64,000 nucleotides of DNA from an uncultured Bacteroidales bacterium (GCA_902782245.1 CACZMI010000002.1:1-64000); one strand, 5' to 3'; shown: positions 24,139-33,342, counted from the stretch's first letter. Program-made: numbers and translations. The notes: a model not told the origin generated them from the letters alone.

Positions 24139-26118
24139 ATGAAAAGAATCCTTTTGCTTGCAGTGTTTGCTGTTTCATTCCTTTGCCGGATCAGTGCACA
24201 GTCTGATGTTTTTGAGGTGAAATCACCTGATAAGAAGATATGTTTCAGTCTTAAGATTGATGATGACAGGCAGCTTGCATATAAGGTTGCTGTGGCCGGA
24301 AAAGATGTCATTGACTGGTCTGTGACGGGTTATTCTAAGGATGCTCAGGGCGGTGTCTTTAAATGTGAGAGTATTACTCCGTTTAACATTAACAGGTCAC
24401 TTTTGGCATCAGAGGAGGGCTCGGTGCTCGAGATAGGTCAAAAGGCAAAACGAAAGATGAATAAACCTTTAAAGGTGAGTTCTCAGTGGAAACCGATATG
24501 GGGTAAACGTGCCATAGTAAAGGACAATTATTCTTCTTGGAATTTTAAAGTCAATTATGAGTCAGGTGGCATGAATGCTTTTAACGTACGTGTCTATAAT
24601 GACGGAATAGCATTCAAATACTCATTGACGGTTTTTGATGAACCTGGCGGATATGAGCATACTGAATTCAACTTTGCAGGTGATTATACTGCATGGTACT
24701 ATAACGGTGAGCGTCATAATATAGGCCCCGAGAAGTTGTCCGATGCTAACGGCGAGCGTCTGCCCCTGATGACGATTAAGGCGGCAGATGACCTGTACCT
24801 TGCGTTGCATGAGGCAGACCTGGCAGCCAATGGCTGGCCTATGCGTCTGCGCTCTGAGGCCGGTTCGACCAGTTTCAGCGTGATCCCTGAAAAGATTGAG
24901 CCAAATACATTGGTGGTACAGGGTGCATGGCGTGTGCTGATGGTGGGTAAGACTCCGGGTGACCTGGTGGATTCTCATTTGCTGGAGTTGCTCAATCCGG
25001 AGCCGTACCAGGATTTCAGCTGGGTTCGTCCGGGCGTGTACCTTTGGGACTGGCGTATTGACGGCGCTGTCTGGGAAGGCTACCGCTACGGCATGAATTA
25101 TGAGTCTTGGGTCAAGATGATTGACTTTGCGGCCGATGAGGGATTCCAGGGTTTGGTGCTGGATGCCAACTGGTACGGTCCGGAGTTTGAGAAGGATTCA
25201 GACCCCACCAAGGGCGATAAGGCCCGCGATGTTCAGCGCATAATCAAATACGGTAAGGACAAGGGTGTGGGCGTATGGCTCTATCTGAATGATGTGGCCG
25301 GCACCAACTACCCGATTGAGGAGACTCTGGCTCAGTATGAGGAGTGGGGTGCAAGCGGCGTAAAGTACGGCTTTATGAACGGCAATCCGCAGGAGAAGAA
25401 CCGCAAGACTCAGGAGATTACGGCTCTCTGCGCCAAGCATCATCTGATGGTTGATTACCACGACTATCCCGTGCATCCGTTCGGACAGATGCGCACCTGG
25501 CCCAATGCCGTTACGCGCGAGTATTGCAAGGCGCAGCTGGACGGCCGACAGATATTTCAGCCCAAGACTTTTGTGACATCGGCCTTTGTCAATATGGTGG
25601 CTGGTCCGATTGACCAGAACAACGGTTTCCTGGAACTGCATCAGGGCCGAACAACCCGTAAGGATAACAATCAGGAGGTTCCATCGACCGTAACGGGTGA
25701 AATTGCACGTACGCTGATTACCTGGTCGGGTGCAACCGTAATTCCCGATATCCCCGAGTATTATCAGAAATACCCCACGCTGCTGGAGTTCCTCAGTGCC
25801 GAGAAGCAGCCTTGGCAGGAGAGCATTACGCTGGCCGGCGAGATTGGTGAGTACATCGTGATGGCGCGTCAGAACAAGGACGGTGACTGGCTCATAGGCG
25901 CCGCAACAAATGAGGATGCCCGCACGCTGAGCATCCCGCTAAAATTCCTCGGTAAGGGCAAATACACCGCGACCGTAACCACAGACGCCGAAGACACCCA
26001 CTACCGCACCAACCGCGAGACCCTGAAAACAAATGACCCCGTATCGGTCAATCGCAAATCGGCCCTGACAATAGATCTTGCACCCGGCGGCGGTGCCTGC
26101 ATCCTGATACGCAAATAA
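24139..26118 (+). CDS. Glycoside hydrolase family 97 protein (SusB-like alpha-glucosidase type)
   Basis: 659 residues from the ATG at 24139 (MKRILLLAVFAVSFLC), with a signal peptide ending about ISAQ. Three-part GH97 layout: N-terminal beta-sandwich (about 25-270), catalytic barrel (about 280-560; SWVKMIDFAADEGFQGLV, GVWLYLND, YHDYPVHPFGQMRTWPN), and a short C-terminal beta domain ending GGGACILIRK. GH97 enzymes act in the periplasm on alpha-glucosides or alpha-galactosides. The segment GVKYGFMNG has Gly (about residue 411) where retaining members have the Asp nucleophile, which points to the inverting, SusB-like group; this is from family memory. Flanked by exact inverted copies of a palindromic repeat. 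No SusC/D genes nearby. Confidence 0.9.
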   Translation: MKRILLLAVFAVSFLCRISAQSDVFEVKSPDKKICFSLKIDDDRQLAYKVAVAGKDVIDWSVTGYSKDAQGGVFKCESITPFNINRSLLASEEGSVLEIGQKAKRKMNKPLKVSSQWKPIWGKRAIVKDNYSSWNFKVNYESGGMNAFNVRVYNDGIAFKYSLTVFDEPGGYEHTEFNFAGDYTAWYYNGERHNIGPEKLSDANGERLPLMTIKAADDLYLALHEADLAANGWPMRLRSEAGSTSFSVIPEKIEPNTLVVQGAWRVLMVGKTPGDLVDSHLLELLNPEPYQDFSWVRPGVYLWDWRIDGAVWEGYRYGMNYESWVKMIDFAADEGFQGLVLDANWYGPEFEKDSDPTKGDKARDVQRIIKYGKDKGVGVWLYLNDVAGTNYPIEETLAQYEEWGASGVKYGFMNGNPQEKNRKTQEITALCAKHHLMVDYHDYPVHPFGQMRTWPNAVTREYCKAQLDGRQIFQPKTFVTSAFVNMVAGPIDQNNGFLELHQGRTTRKDNNQEVPSTVTGEIARTLITWSGATVIPDIPEYYQKYPTLLEFLSAEKQPWQESITLAGEIGEYIVMARQNKDGDWLIGAATNEDARTLSIPLKFLGKGKYTATVTTDAEDTHYRTNRETLKTNDPVSVNRKSALTIDLAPGGGACILIRK

Positions 26119-26122
26119 AAAA

Positions 26123-26155
26123 GTGACGCAAAGAGAAACGACCCCTTTGCGTCAC
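26123..26155. repeat. Palindromic repeat, family A copy 4 (inverted)
   Basis: Stem GTGACGCAAAG (26123-26133) with CTTTGCGTCAC (26145-26155). The whole 33-bp unit is the exact reverse complement of 24065-24097, so it points the other way from copies 1-3. It sits between convergent genes (GH97 and a lipoprotein) and probably works as a two-way terminator. Confidence 0.92.
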
Positions 26156-26175
26156 ATTTGTGTCATTTTCTGCAA

Positions 26176-26694
26176 TTACTGGATGCTGTCGCTCGGAGTG
26201 CTCAGTTCACCGAACTGTTTCATGATTTCCAGAATCTGGCCACCCTCATCGTAAGCCTTCTTGATGCCTTTGTATACCGGTACAACAATAGGCTTTCTGA
26301 AGCCTTTCATTGCATTGGTCTGGTCAATATTGATGGCTTTGGCGTTCTTCTTGTCTTTCTCGATGCTCCACTTGGCTACCAATGCGGAATCCTTCTGGAT
26401 ATTCTTCATGAACTCATCGGCCAGAATCTCGGTGAAGAATGTCAGAGTGGTCTTGGCTGTCTCGCAGATAGTGTCGGTGCGGTTTTCGACCTTGAATGTG
26501 GCCTCGTGTATTGAGCCTAATCCGCTCTTTTTCTGTGAAACGGTGATGGTAAGGCCATCTTCTGACTGAGTGTATGCAGGAGCCTGATCGTCCTGGATGT
26601 CTTCAATTGCCTCTTTGGCTTCGTCCAAAAGATCACATGAAGCCAGTGAGATCATTGTTGCGGCTATAAAGCCTAAGAACATGATTTTTTTCAT
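26176..26694 (-). CDS. Lipoprotein of unknown function, 172 aa
   Basis: Signal peptide with lipobox SLASC (Cys20), so a membrane-attached lipoprotein. The mature part begins with an acidic helix (DEAKEAIEDIQDDQ) and continues with a mixed domain holding VENRTDTICETAKTTLTF. The protein is charged and has no catalytic motif I recognise. It starts 27 nt after the coiled-coil gene in the same direction and probably shares its promoter at 27440-27447. Confidence 0.75.
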   Translation of the reverse strand: MKKIMFLGFIAATMISLASCDLLDEAKEAIEDIQDDQAPAYTQSEDGLTITVSQKKSGLGSIHEATFKVENRTDTICETAKTTLTFFTEILADEFMKNIQKDSALVAKWSIEKDKKNAKAINIDQTNAMKGFRKPIVVPVYKGIKKAYDEGGQILEIMKQFGELSTPSDSIQ

Positions 26695-26721
26695 TATTTC
26701 CTTTTTATATTAATGGTTGTA

Positions 26722-27411
26722 TTATTCAAGTTTGCCACCCATAGAGAGCACAATCTGCTGCATGGAGGCCTTTACGGCTACCTTGTCCTGGCCTTTGTAC
26801 TCGGCGGTGTTGTCCTGGGTTACGGTCTTGCCGTCAACGGACCAGAGTTTGGCATCGTCCTTTTCAAGATCAGCTATCTGCTCGCGGTAGTACTGGGTTG
26901 CCAGTTCCGGAGTTTGGAAAGTGTACATCATCTTGGATTCGTTGCACTCGTCTTTCTTGAACTTGGCCAGCCACTCCAGTTTGAACGATACGTAGTCCCA
27001 TGAAAGCAGGACCTCGTCGCCCTTGTCCTCATATGTGGGGGCTGCAATACCCATCAGAGTCATGTATGAACCCATCAGACCCTGTACGCCTGCGCCTGCT
27101 GATCCGCCGTTCTGTGCGGCAAACTCGGCATTGGCTGCGGCCAGTGAGTCGTTGTAACGGTTAAGTTCGTTGGTGGTTGCGTTAAGTTCGTTAACGCCGC
27201 GGTCAACCTGAGCCTCGACTGCTTTCTCTGCGGACTCGAGGGCTTTCTCAGTTGCTTTCTCGGTTGTCTTTTCGACCGATTTCTCTACGGCTTTGGTAAC
27301 ACCTCTTTCGGCTGCTTTTACAGCCTTGTCAGTAAGGCGGTTAAGTAACTGTGCATTGGAAGGAACTGTAAATAACGCTGCTACGAATAACAGAAGGAAT
27401 GATTTCTTCAT
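26722..27411 (-). CDS. Secreted protein with helical Ala/Glu/Lys repeat region, 229 aa
   Basis: Signal peptide about 1-20 (ending PSNAQ). Residues 25-95 form an amphipathic helix with repeated KAxEK and TEKAxEK units, likely a coiled coil, followed by a Gly/Ala linker. A C-terminal globular part (about 120-229) contains LLSWDYVSFKLEWLAKFK. I do not recognise a family. With the downstream lipoprotein it forms a two-gene unit of envelope proteins. Transcribed divergently from the TapB-like gene. Confidence 0.75.
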   Translation of the reverse strand: MKKSFLLLFVAALFTVPSNAQLLNRLTDKAVKAAERGVTKAVEKSVEKTTEKATEKALESAEKAVEAQVDRGVNELNATTNELNRYNDSLAAANAEFAAQNGGSAGAGVQGLMGSYMTLMGIAAPTYEDKGDEVLLSWDYVSFKLEWLAKFKKDECNESKMMYTFQTPELATQYYREQIADLEKDDAKLWSVDGKTVTQDNTAEYKGQDKVAVKASMQQIVLSMGGKLE

Positions 27412-27439
27412 AGGTTAAAAAAACAATAGTTAGTAGTGA

Positions 27440-27447
27440 CAAAAGTA
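27440..27447 (-). promoter_or_regulatory. Minus-7 box for the coiled-coil/lipoprotein pair
   Basis: Minus-strand TACTTTTG fits TAnnTTTG, 28 nt before the ATG at 27411. No clear minus-33 box. Confidence 0.5.
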
Positions 27448-27481
27448 GTTATATTATTTAGCATTTATTCACTAAAAGGTT

Positions 27482-27489
27482 TATTTTTG
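27482..27489 (+). promoter_or_regulatory. Minus-7 box for the TapB-like/M20 operon
   Basis: TATTTTTG fits TAnnTTTG, 18 nt before the ATG at 27508; this argues against the upstream in-frame start at 27436. Confidence 0.6.
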
Positions 27490-27507
27490 CAGAAACATGA
27501 CTTGCAG

Positions 27508-28182
27508 ATGATTAGAAGGGCGTTTTTGATATTTATCGCGTTTTTTGCCGTGAATACTGGAGCTCAGGCTCAGGGCTATTACTGTGACCGTCAGGGTGCA
27601 AGGTTGGAATATGTAAGGAAAAATATAAAGGACGGAAGTACCGAGTGGCGTCACATCATGAACATCACCGATGTAAGAAAAGGGTCCGATGGCACCGAGA
27701 TTACATCGGCCTCCACATTCCTCAAGGCCAACGGCAAGCCCTATTACAAAGGCGATATCATAGAGCAGGTGGTACTCAGACCAAACAACGATGTATGGGT
27801 TGATATGGAAGCGGTCACGATCAATTACGTAAAGGGTCGTTCGGGCCTGAACGCTACGGCCGATGCCCAGCCATCAATACTTCCGGCCGATATGGCACCG
27901 GGCGATACCCTGCCGCAGGTGACAGGCAAGGGTAAGGTGAGCCTGCTGTCATTCAGTTTCCATATCTGGGACCGTAAAGTTCTGCGGGAGGAGACAATCT
28001 CCCTGCCGGCAGGTACATTCAAATGCGTTGTCCTGGAGGAGCACAGGAAGGAGAACGCGCCGGGTAACAACCGCGAGGTGCTGAACCATACATGGTACAG
28101 CAAGGGCGTGGGAATGGTTCGCCACGATACTTACATAAATGGTAAACTAGACACATCAGAGACTTTAGTTCAGATAAAATGA
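27508..28182 (+). CDS. Secreted TapB/DUF3108-like protein, 224 aa
   Basis: I use the ATG at 27508 (MIRRAFLIFIAFFAV), which yields a signal peptide ending AQAQ and lies just after a minus-7 box. The mature beta-rich chain has GARLEYVRKN near its start and LPAGTFKCVVLEE then TWYSKGVGMVRHD near its end, the layout of TapB/DUF3108-like periplasmic proteins in Bacteroidales. Function is unknown. The stop overlaps the M20 peptidase start by four bases (ATGA at 28179-28182), so the two are made together. Confidence 0.75.
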   Translation: MIRRAFLIFIAFFAVNTGAQAQGYYCDRQGARLEYVRKNIKDGSTEWRHIMNITDVRKGSDGTEITSASTFLKANGKPYYKGDIIEQVVLRPNNDVWVDMEAVTINYVKGRSGLNATADAQPSILPADMAPGDTLPQVTGKGKVSLLSFSFHIWDRKVLREETISLPAGTFKCVVLEEHRKENAPGNNREVLNHTWYSKGVGMVRHDTYINGKLDTSETLVQIK

Positions 28183-29525
28183 AACAATATATCGAGCAGA
28201 ACAAGGAGAGGTTTTTTGATGAACTCTTCTCTATATTGAGAATACCCTCAATCAGTGCCAAACAGGAGAATAAACAGGATATGGTTCGCTGCGCCGACCG
28301 TCTTAAGGAACTGCTTCTTGAGGCCGGGGCCGATATGGCTCAGGTTATGCCCACCAGCGGAAATCCGGTGGTATTCGGTCGCAAGATGATTGACCCGTCT
28401 TACAAGACCGTTCTGGTGTACGGCCACTATGATGTACAGCCGCCCGAACCCCTGGAGAAATGGCACACCGACCCCTTTGAGCCGGTAATTCACGATGATG
28501 CCATCTGGTGCCGCGGAGCCAATGATGACAAGGGCCAGCTCTTTATGCACATCAAGGCGTTCGAGTATATGGTCCGCACAGGTCAGCTCAAACATAACGT
28601 AAAGTTCATATTTGAGGGCGAGGAGGAGATTGGCAGCCCCTCACTGCCCGAATTCATAAAAGCAAACAAGGATTTGCTCGCAGCCGATATCTGTCTGGTA
28701 TCGGACACCACCATGATATCGGACAAGGTACCCTCAATCAACTGCGGAATGCGCGGCTTGGCCTATCTTGAGGTAAAGGTAACGGGCCCCAACAAGGACC
28801 TGCACTCCGGCCATTACGGCGGTGCCGTGGCCAACCCCATCAACGTGCTGTGCGACATGATATCGTCACTGATTGATAAGGATGGCCGCATAACGGTGCC
28901 CGGATTCTACGACAAGGTGGTGGAACTTACGCCCGATGAGCGCAAGATGCTGGCCCGCGCCCCGTTCGATATCGATGAGTACAAGCAGTTCCTTGACATT
29001 AACGAGGTCAAGGGTGAGAAGGGTTACACCACTCTGGAGCGTATCGGAATACGCCCGTCGCTGGATGTTTGCGGCATCTGGGGCGGTTACACGGGCCAGG
29101 GTGCCAAGACCGTCCTACCCAGCGAGGCGCACGCCAAAATCTCAATGCGTCTGGTGCCCAATCAGACCAGCGCCGAGATTTCAAAACTCTTTATGGACCA
29201 TTTCCTGCGCATCGCTCCGCCTTACGTCAAGGTTGAGGTAACCCCCTACGAGAGCGGCGACGGATTCCTTATCCCAATTTCGTCCGATGCATACAAGGCT
29301 GCATCGAAAGCAATAGGTGAGGTTTACGGAATAGAACCGGTTCCCAGTCGCGGCGGCGGCAGCATACCCATCCTGGCCGAGTTCCAGAAGGTGCTGGGCC
29401 TGGATCCGTTGCTCATGGGATTCGGCCTGGAGCGTGACACCATCCACAGCCCCAACGAGAGCTACCTTCTCCGCCAGTTCTTTGGCGGCATGGAGAGCAT
29501 CGCATTGTTCTACAGGTACTACTAA
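28179..29525 (+). CDS. M20 family dipeptidase (Zn metallopeptidase)
   Basis: 448 residues, no signal peptide, so cytoplasmic. Di-zinc site motifs are all present in order: GHYDVQPPEP (His ligand), CRGANDDKGQ (bridging Asp), FEGEEEIGSPSL (general base Glu and ligand Glu), LVSDTT (Asp), and the late DTIHSPNE (His). A dimerisation lid domain is inserted between about residues 205 and 330. These enzymes hydrolyse dipeptides or N-acyl amino acids. It overlaps the TapB-like gene by four bases. Confidence 0.93.
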   Translation: MKQYIEQNKERFFDELFSILRIPSISAKQENKQDMVRCADRLKELLLEAGADMAQVMPTSGNPVVFGRKMIDPSYKTVLVYGHYDVQPPEPLEKWHTDPFEPVIHDDAIWCRGANDDKGQLFMHIKAFEYMVRTGQLKHNVKFIFEGEEEIGSPSLPEFIKANKDLLAADICLVSDTTMISDKVPSINCGMRGLAYLEVKVTGPNKDLHSGHYGGAVANPINVLCDMISSLIDKDGRITVPGFYDKVVELTPDERKMLARAPFDIDEYKQFLDINEVKGEKGYTTLERIGIRPSLDVCGIWGGYTGQGAKTVLPSEAHAKISMRLVPNQTSAEISKLFMDHFLRIAPPYVKVEVTPYESGDGFLIPISSDAYKAASKAIGEVYGIEPVPSRGGGSIPILAEFQKVLGLDPLLMGFGLERDTIHSPNESYLLRQFFGGMESIALFYRYY

Positions 29526-29531
29526 AAGGCA

Positions 29532-29562
29532 GATGGCACTACCTTCAGCAGGCGGTGCCATC
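29532..29562. terminator. Hairpin between convergent M20 and TolC genes
   Basis: GATGGCAC (29532-29539) pairs with GTGCCATC (29555-29562) over a 15-nt loop. No T tract follows, so its function as a terminator is doubtful. It fills the 89-bp gap between convergent genes. Confidence 0.35.
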
Positions 29563-29614
29563 CCATGAATTACTAAACTATTGTCTAATTATCTCAAATT
29601 AATTTGGGATCTCT

Positions 29615-30943
29615 TTAAAGCTCGAATGAGCTGTTGCGGTAAAATTCCAGCAGGGCGGTGTTGAACAGGTACTCGTAGCGGTACTTGAGGACATCGGCCT
29701 GGGCTGTCACCAGACGGTTCTTTGACTCGTTGAACTCGGTTATGCTGGCTTTTCCACCTTCATATTTGGCTTGTACAAGCTCGAATGACTCCTGTGCGCT
29801 GGTCTCTACCTCCAGGCTGCTCTCGTAGCGGCTCTTTGAGGCGACTGCATTGTAGTAGGCCTGCTGTATCTCCTTGTAGAGCTGCTTTTTTGTGTTGTCC
29901 AGCTGCATCTCCTGATTCATCATGCTGAGTTGTGCACTGCGTACGCTGTTGCGGTTGCTGTTACGTGAGAATATGGGGATGCTCAGGTTCAGTCCTACAT
30001 GCGGGCCGAAGTTGTTCTTCATCTGACTGCCAAAGTCATCGGACGTGCGGTTGGAACTTGTGTAGTAACCGGTTCCGGCGCCTGCGCTCAGGCTCAGGGT
30101 GGGCATGTAACCTCCCTTGGCTACATCAATGTTCTTATTGGCCTGCTCCAGACGCAGCTCCTCGCTCTTGATGGAGGGTTTGATGTCAAGCGCCTGGGCG
30201 TATATCTGCTCGGGGCTGTCGGGGATGCGGAACTCAAGGGCATCGGCATCGGGGTGGATCACGTCAAAGCCTTCGGGTGACGGTAGATCCAGCAGCTGGG
30301 TCAGGGTAAGGATGCTCATGCTCAGGTTGTTCTGTGCCTGTGTTACGGAGAGTTGGCTCTGTGCCAGTGTGGCGCGCTGCGATGCAACCTCGGCGTTGCT
30401 GGCCTTGCCTATGGCTGCCAGTGCTGTCAGGCGCTCCACCTGCATGGAGTCAATGCTTACCTGGTTGCGTGCCACGTCCAGTATGCTGCGGTTGTATACA
30501 ATCTGTATGAATGCCTGTGCCACCTGAACGCGGACATCGTCCCTTATACGCTCCAGGTCCGCCTTGGCGGCCTCCAGACCAAGCTCGGCCATCTGGATAT
30601 TGCCCGATATGCGTCCGCCGGCAAACAGGGTCACATCGGTGCCGATACTGAACGATGTGCTGGCTGTGTTGGTGTTGGCGTAGGTATTGTCAATGGTCAG
30701 GCTTCGGCCGAATGACCAGCTCTGTGAGGCGTTGGCCGATAAACCGGGCAGTCGGTTGCTGCGTGCTGAGTTCAGGTCAACATCGCGGCTCTGGGCGGCA
30801 ATATCGCTCTGACGTATCTGTATGTTGTTATCTATGGCGTAGTCAATGCACTGCTGCAGAGTCCAGCCATCGGCGGCATTTGCCGTGCCGGCAGTCAGCA
30901 AGGCTGTCAATGCTATTGTTATTACTTTGGTTTTCATATTCAT
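29615..30943 (-). CDS. TolC-family outer membrane protein (MacAB-like operon)
   Basis: 442 residues with signal peptide (about 1-23, ending GTANA). TolC repeats are seen at GWTLQQCIDYAIDNNIQIRQSD and again near residues 245-440, with long helices that build the periplasmic tunnel. The first Met overlaps the adaptor stop by four bases (ATGA), so I prefer it to the Met two codons later. It completes a five-gene exporter set: ATPase, two permeases, adaptor, TolC. Confidence 0.92.
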   Translation of the reverse strand: MNMKTKVITIALTALLTAGTANAADGWTLQQCIDYAIDNNIQIRQSDIAAQSRDVDLNSARSNRLPGLSANASQSWSFGRSLTIDNTYANTNTASTSFSIGTDVTLFAGGRISGNIQMAELGLEAAKADLERIRDDVRVQVAQAFIQIVYNRSILDVARNQVSIDSMQVERLTALAAIGKASNAEVASQRATLAQSQLSVTQAQNNLSMSILTLTQLLDLPSPEGFDVIHPDADALEFRIPDSPEQIYAQALDIKPSIKSEELRLEQANKNIDVAKGGYMPTLSLSAGAGTGYYTSSNRTSDDFGSQMKNNFGPHVGLNLSIPIFSRNSNRNSVRSAQLSMMNQEMQLDNTKKQLYKEIQQAYYNAVASKSRYESSLEVETSAQESFELVQAKYEGGKASITEFNESKNRLVTAQADVLKYRYEYLFNTALLEFYRNSSFEL

Positions 30944-32079
30944 TCTTCGGTTTCAGTTGATTCCTGGCTTTGTTCTGTCTCGGCCTGCTCATCCTCTATG
31001 ATGCGAGGTCCGCGTACGGTATCGCCTTCACTCAGGCCCTCCTTGATTTCTATATTCACTCCGTCGCTCAAACCGGTCTCGACCTTGGTCTTGGTATAGG
31101 AGCCGTCATCGGCCTTCTTATAGACGTATGACTCTTCCTTAACGAATTCAAGTGCGCTCTCGGGTACGGTAAGCACGTCGGTGGCTTTCTCCAGGTCAAT
31201 CTGGGCGTTGGCGCTGTAACCGGAGCGGATTACGTGCTCCGAGTCAACCTTTACGGCTGCCTTTACCTTGAACTGGTTGGCTCCGTTATTCTCGACAGCC
31301 TTAGGCGATATGTATTCCAGACTGGCATCGAAGGTGTAGTCCTTAAGGGCTCCGATGGTGATGGTCAGGGGCATTCCCTCGTACAGGGAACCTACCTCAG
31401 TCTCATCAATCTGTCCCTCAAAAATAAGGTCGCTCATGTTGGCTACGGTTGCAACGGTGGTACCGTCGTTCAGGGTGTTGGCCTGGATGACTGAGTTGCC
31501 CACCTTTACGGGGATGTCGAGTATAAGACCGGTTATGGTAGAGCGTATCAGGGTTGAGCTTGAGGTGGCGTTCTTGGACGAAACACCGTCGCGGATTACC
31601 TCAAGTGACTCCTGTGATGCTGCGTATTCCTCCTTGGCCTGATTGAGCTGCTGTTCGGTCTTTTCATACTCCTCGGCACTTATCAGGTTTTTCTCAAAGA
31701 GAGCCTTCTCACGGTCAAAGTTGGTCTGTGCCTGCTTCAGATTTATTTCTGACAGACGCACGCGGCTCTGGGCTGCAGAGAGGGAGTTCATATCGGGAAT
31801 GACGGTGAGGCGTGCAATGACTTCACCCTGCTGTACCATCTGGCCTGCCTCCTTGTAGATCTCGGCTATGATACCGTTTATCTGGGGCTTGATGTTGACC
31901 TCGTTGCGGGGTACTATCTTACCGGTAAGGACGGTGCTGCGTGCCACATCCTGTTTCTGTGCGGGGAGTTCCTGGTAACGGATCTCCTCAGGCTGTGAGT
32001 TCTTGTAAAGGAATACGAATGTTCCTGCAAACACTGCTACTATGAGTACTAATACGATGTACTTGATTACTTTTTTCAT
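30940..32079 (-). CDS. MacA-like periplasmic adaptor (HlyD/membrane fusion family)
   Basis: 379 residues. N-terminal membrane anchor (about 5-25), lipoyl motif (NGIIAEIYKEAGQMVQQGEV), a coiled-coil hairpin (about 100-165), second lipoyl half (GLILDIPVKVGNSVI), then beta-barrel and membrane-proximal domains. The C-terminal tail is rich in Glu/Gln. It connects ABC permeases of the MacB type to TolC. It starts 31 nt after the second permease gene. Confidence 0.92.
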   Translation of the reverse strand: MKKVIKYIVLVLIVAVFAGTFVFLYKNSQPEEIRYQELPAQKQDVARSTVLTGKIVPRNEVNIKPQINGIIAEIYKEAGQMVQQGEVIARLTVIPDMNSLSAAQSRVRLSEINLKQAQTNFDREKALFEKNLISAEEYEKTEQQLNQAKEEYAASQESLEVIRDGVSSKNATSSSTLIRSTITGLILDIPVKVGNSVIQANTLNDGTTVATVANMSDLIFEGQIDETEVGSLYEGMPLTITIGALKDYTFDASLEYISPKAVENNGANQFKVKAAVKVDSEHVIRSGYSANAQIDLEKATDVLTVPESALEFVKEESYVYKKADDGSYTKTKVETGLSDGVNIEIKEGLSEGDTVRGPRIIEDEQAETEQSQESTETEE

Positions 32080-32110
32080 ATCTGTTATTGTTTTTTATTT
32101 CCTATACTGT

Positions 32111-33340
32111 TTATTCGTCACGCATTGCATCGACCGGTTTTACGGCCATGGCACGTAGTGCGGGTGCCAGTCCGGCAAGGGCTCCCAACAGGGCCAGCAG
32201 CGCTGCTGCCAGTATGGCGGTGTTGAATGATATCTGGAATGTGGCATCGGTCGAAACCTTCTCGAATATATTGAGCAGGAATACTGCGAATACTATTCCG
32301 GCACTTCCGGCTGCCAGAGTAAGTGCCACGCTCTCGGTTATGATCTGTGTAAGGATCTCACCGGGCATTGCACCTATGGCGCGTCGTATGCCTATCTCAA
32401 TGGTGCGCTCCTTTACGGTTACCATCATTATGTTGCTCACTCCTATGCAACCTGCCAGCAGGGTACCCAGGCCGACCAGCCATATAAGGAAGTTGAGTCC
32501 GCGGAACAGGTTGTCCACTATCATGAATATCTCCTCAGTGTTGAGAATCTGCATGGCCTCAAGGTCATCGGGGTCAAATGAGTGCTGACGGGCCATGATA
32601 GAGCGTATGCGGGGCTCCAGTACGCTGGTGTGTATGCCTCCCTTGGCTGTTATGCATATTATGTCAACTATGTTTCCGCGATTGTATATGGTCGATGCAA
32701 GCGATGCGGGAATCATGAGCGAGTAACTGGCATTGGAGTTGATGCTTACGATGCTGGAGTTGAAATCAACGCCTATGATCTTGAAGTACAGATCGCCTAC
32801 TTTTACGAACTTTCCGCAGGGGTCGCCTCCATCAGGGAAGAGATTCTGGTAGATGCGCTTGCCTATGACGCAGACTTTGCGCTCCAACTGTATATCGGTC
32901 TCATTCAGGTATCGGCCGTAACGTATCTTGGGCTGTTCAATCTTGCAGTAATCGGCATTTACGCCACGCAGTGCGGCCGATGTTGAGTGCTCTCCGTATT
33001 CTACCGTATTGCCCCATCCGCTGATCATGGGTGATACTACGTCAAGCTCGGGGACCATCTGCTTGAGACGGTCTATGTCTGTGCGGGTAAAGTTCCAGTA
33101 CCGGCCCTCCGGCAGCCCTTTATAGGGCTTGGATGTGTTGGACGATATCAGGACCATGGTGTTGCTGGCAAATCCTCCAAAGTTCTCCTGGAGCAGGCCT
33201 TTCAGACCCTGTCCGCCCCCTATCATGAATAGCAGCATGAACAGTCCCCAGAATACTCCGAATCCGGTAAGTATGGTACGGCGGCGGTTACGTGTCAGTG
33301 AATCGGCCGTTTCACGGAATGAATCTATATCGAATCTCAT
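32111..33340 (-). CDS. MacB/FtsX-type ABC transporter permease, second copy
   Basis: 409 residues with the MacB layout: one N-terminal membrane helix (about 23-45), a periplasmic core domain (about 50-270), then three C-terminal helices in the FtsX domain. VKERTIEIGIRRAIGA is the cytoplasmic coupling signature of the family, and GFGVFWGLFMLLFMIGGG covers the first helix. Begins two bases after the first permease. The two permeases resemble each other in layout and are likely to form a heterodimer with the ATPase. Confidence 0.92.
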   Translation of the reverse strand: MRFDIDSFRETADSLTRNRRRTILTGFGVFWGLFMLLFMIGGGQGLKGLLQENFGGFASNTMVLISSNTSKPYKGLPEGRYWNFTRTDIDRLKQMVPELDVVSPMISGWGNTVEYGEHSTSAALRGVNADYCKIEQPKIRYGRYLNETDIQLERKVCVIGKRIYQNLFPDGGDPCGKFVKVGDLYFKIIGVDFNSSIVSINSNASYSLMIPASLASTIYNRGNIVDIICITAKGGIHTSVLEPRIRSIMARQHSFDPDDLEAMQILNTEEIFMIVDNLFRGLNFLIWLVGLGTLLAGCIGVSNIMMVTVKERTIEIGIRRAIGAMPGEILTQIITESVALTLAAGSAGIVFAVFLLNIFEKVSTDATFQISFNTAILAAALLALLGALAGLAPALRAMAVKPVDAMRDE

Positions 33341-33342
33341 AA

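Noticed and set aside
24139..26118. Starch utilisation (Sus) locus around GH97
   Set aside because: No SusC/SusD pair or related glycosidases adjoin it; neighbours are unrelated transporters and lipoproteins.
22033..26155. Integron-like cassette array with attC-type palindromes
   Set aside because: Genes lie on both strands and have their own promoter boxes, no integrase is seen, and the palindromes lack the attC core-site layout.
27436..27507. Upstream start of the TapB-like gene
   Set aside because: It lies before the minus-7 box (27482-27489) and would bury the signal peptide; ATG at 27508 is better.
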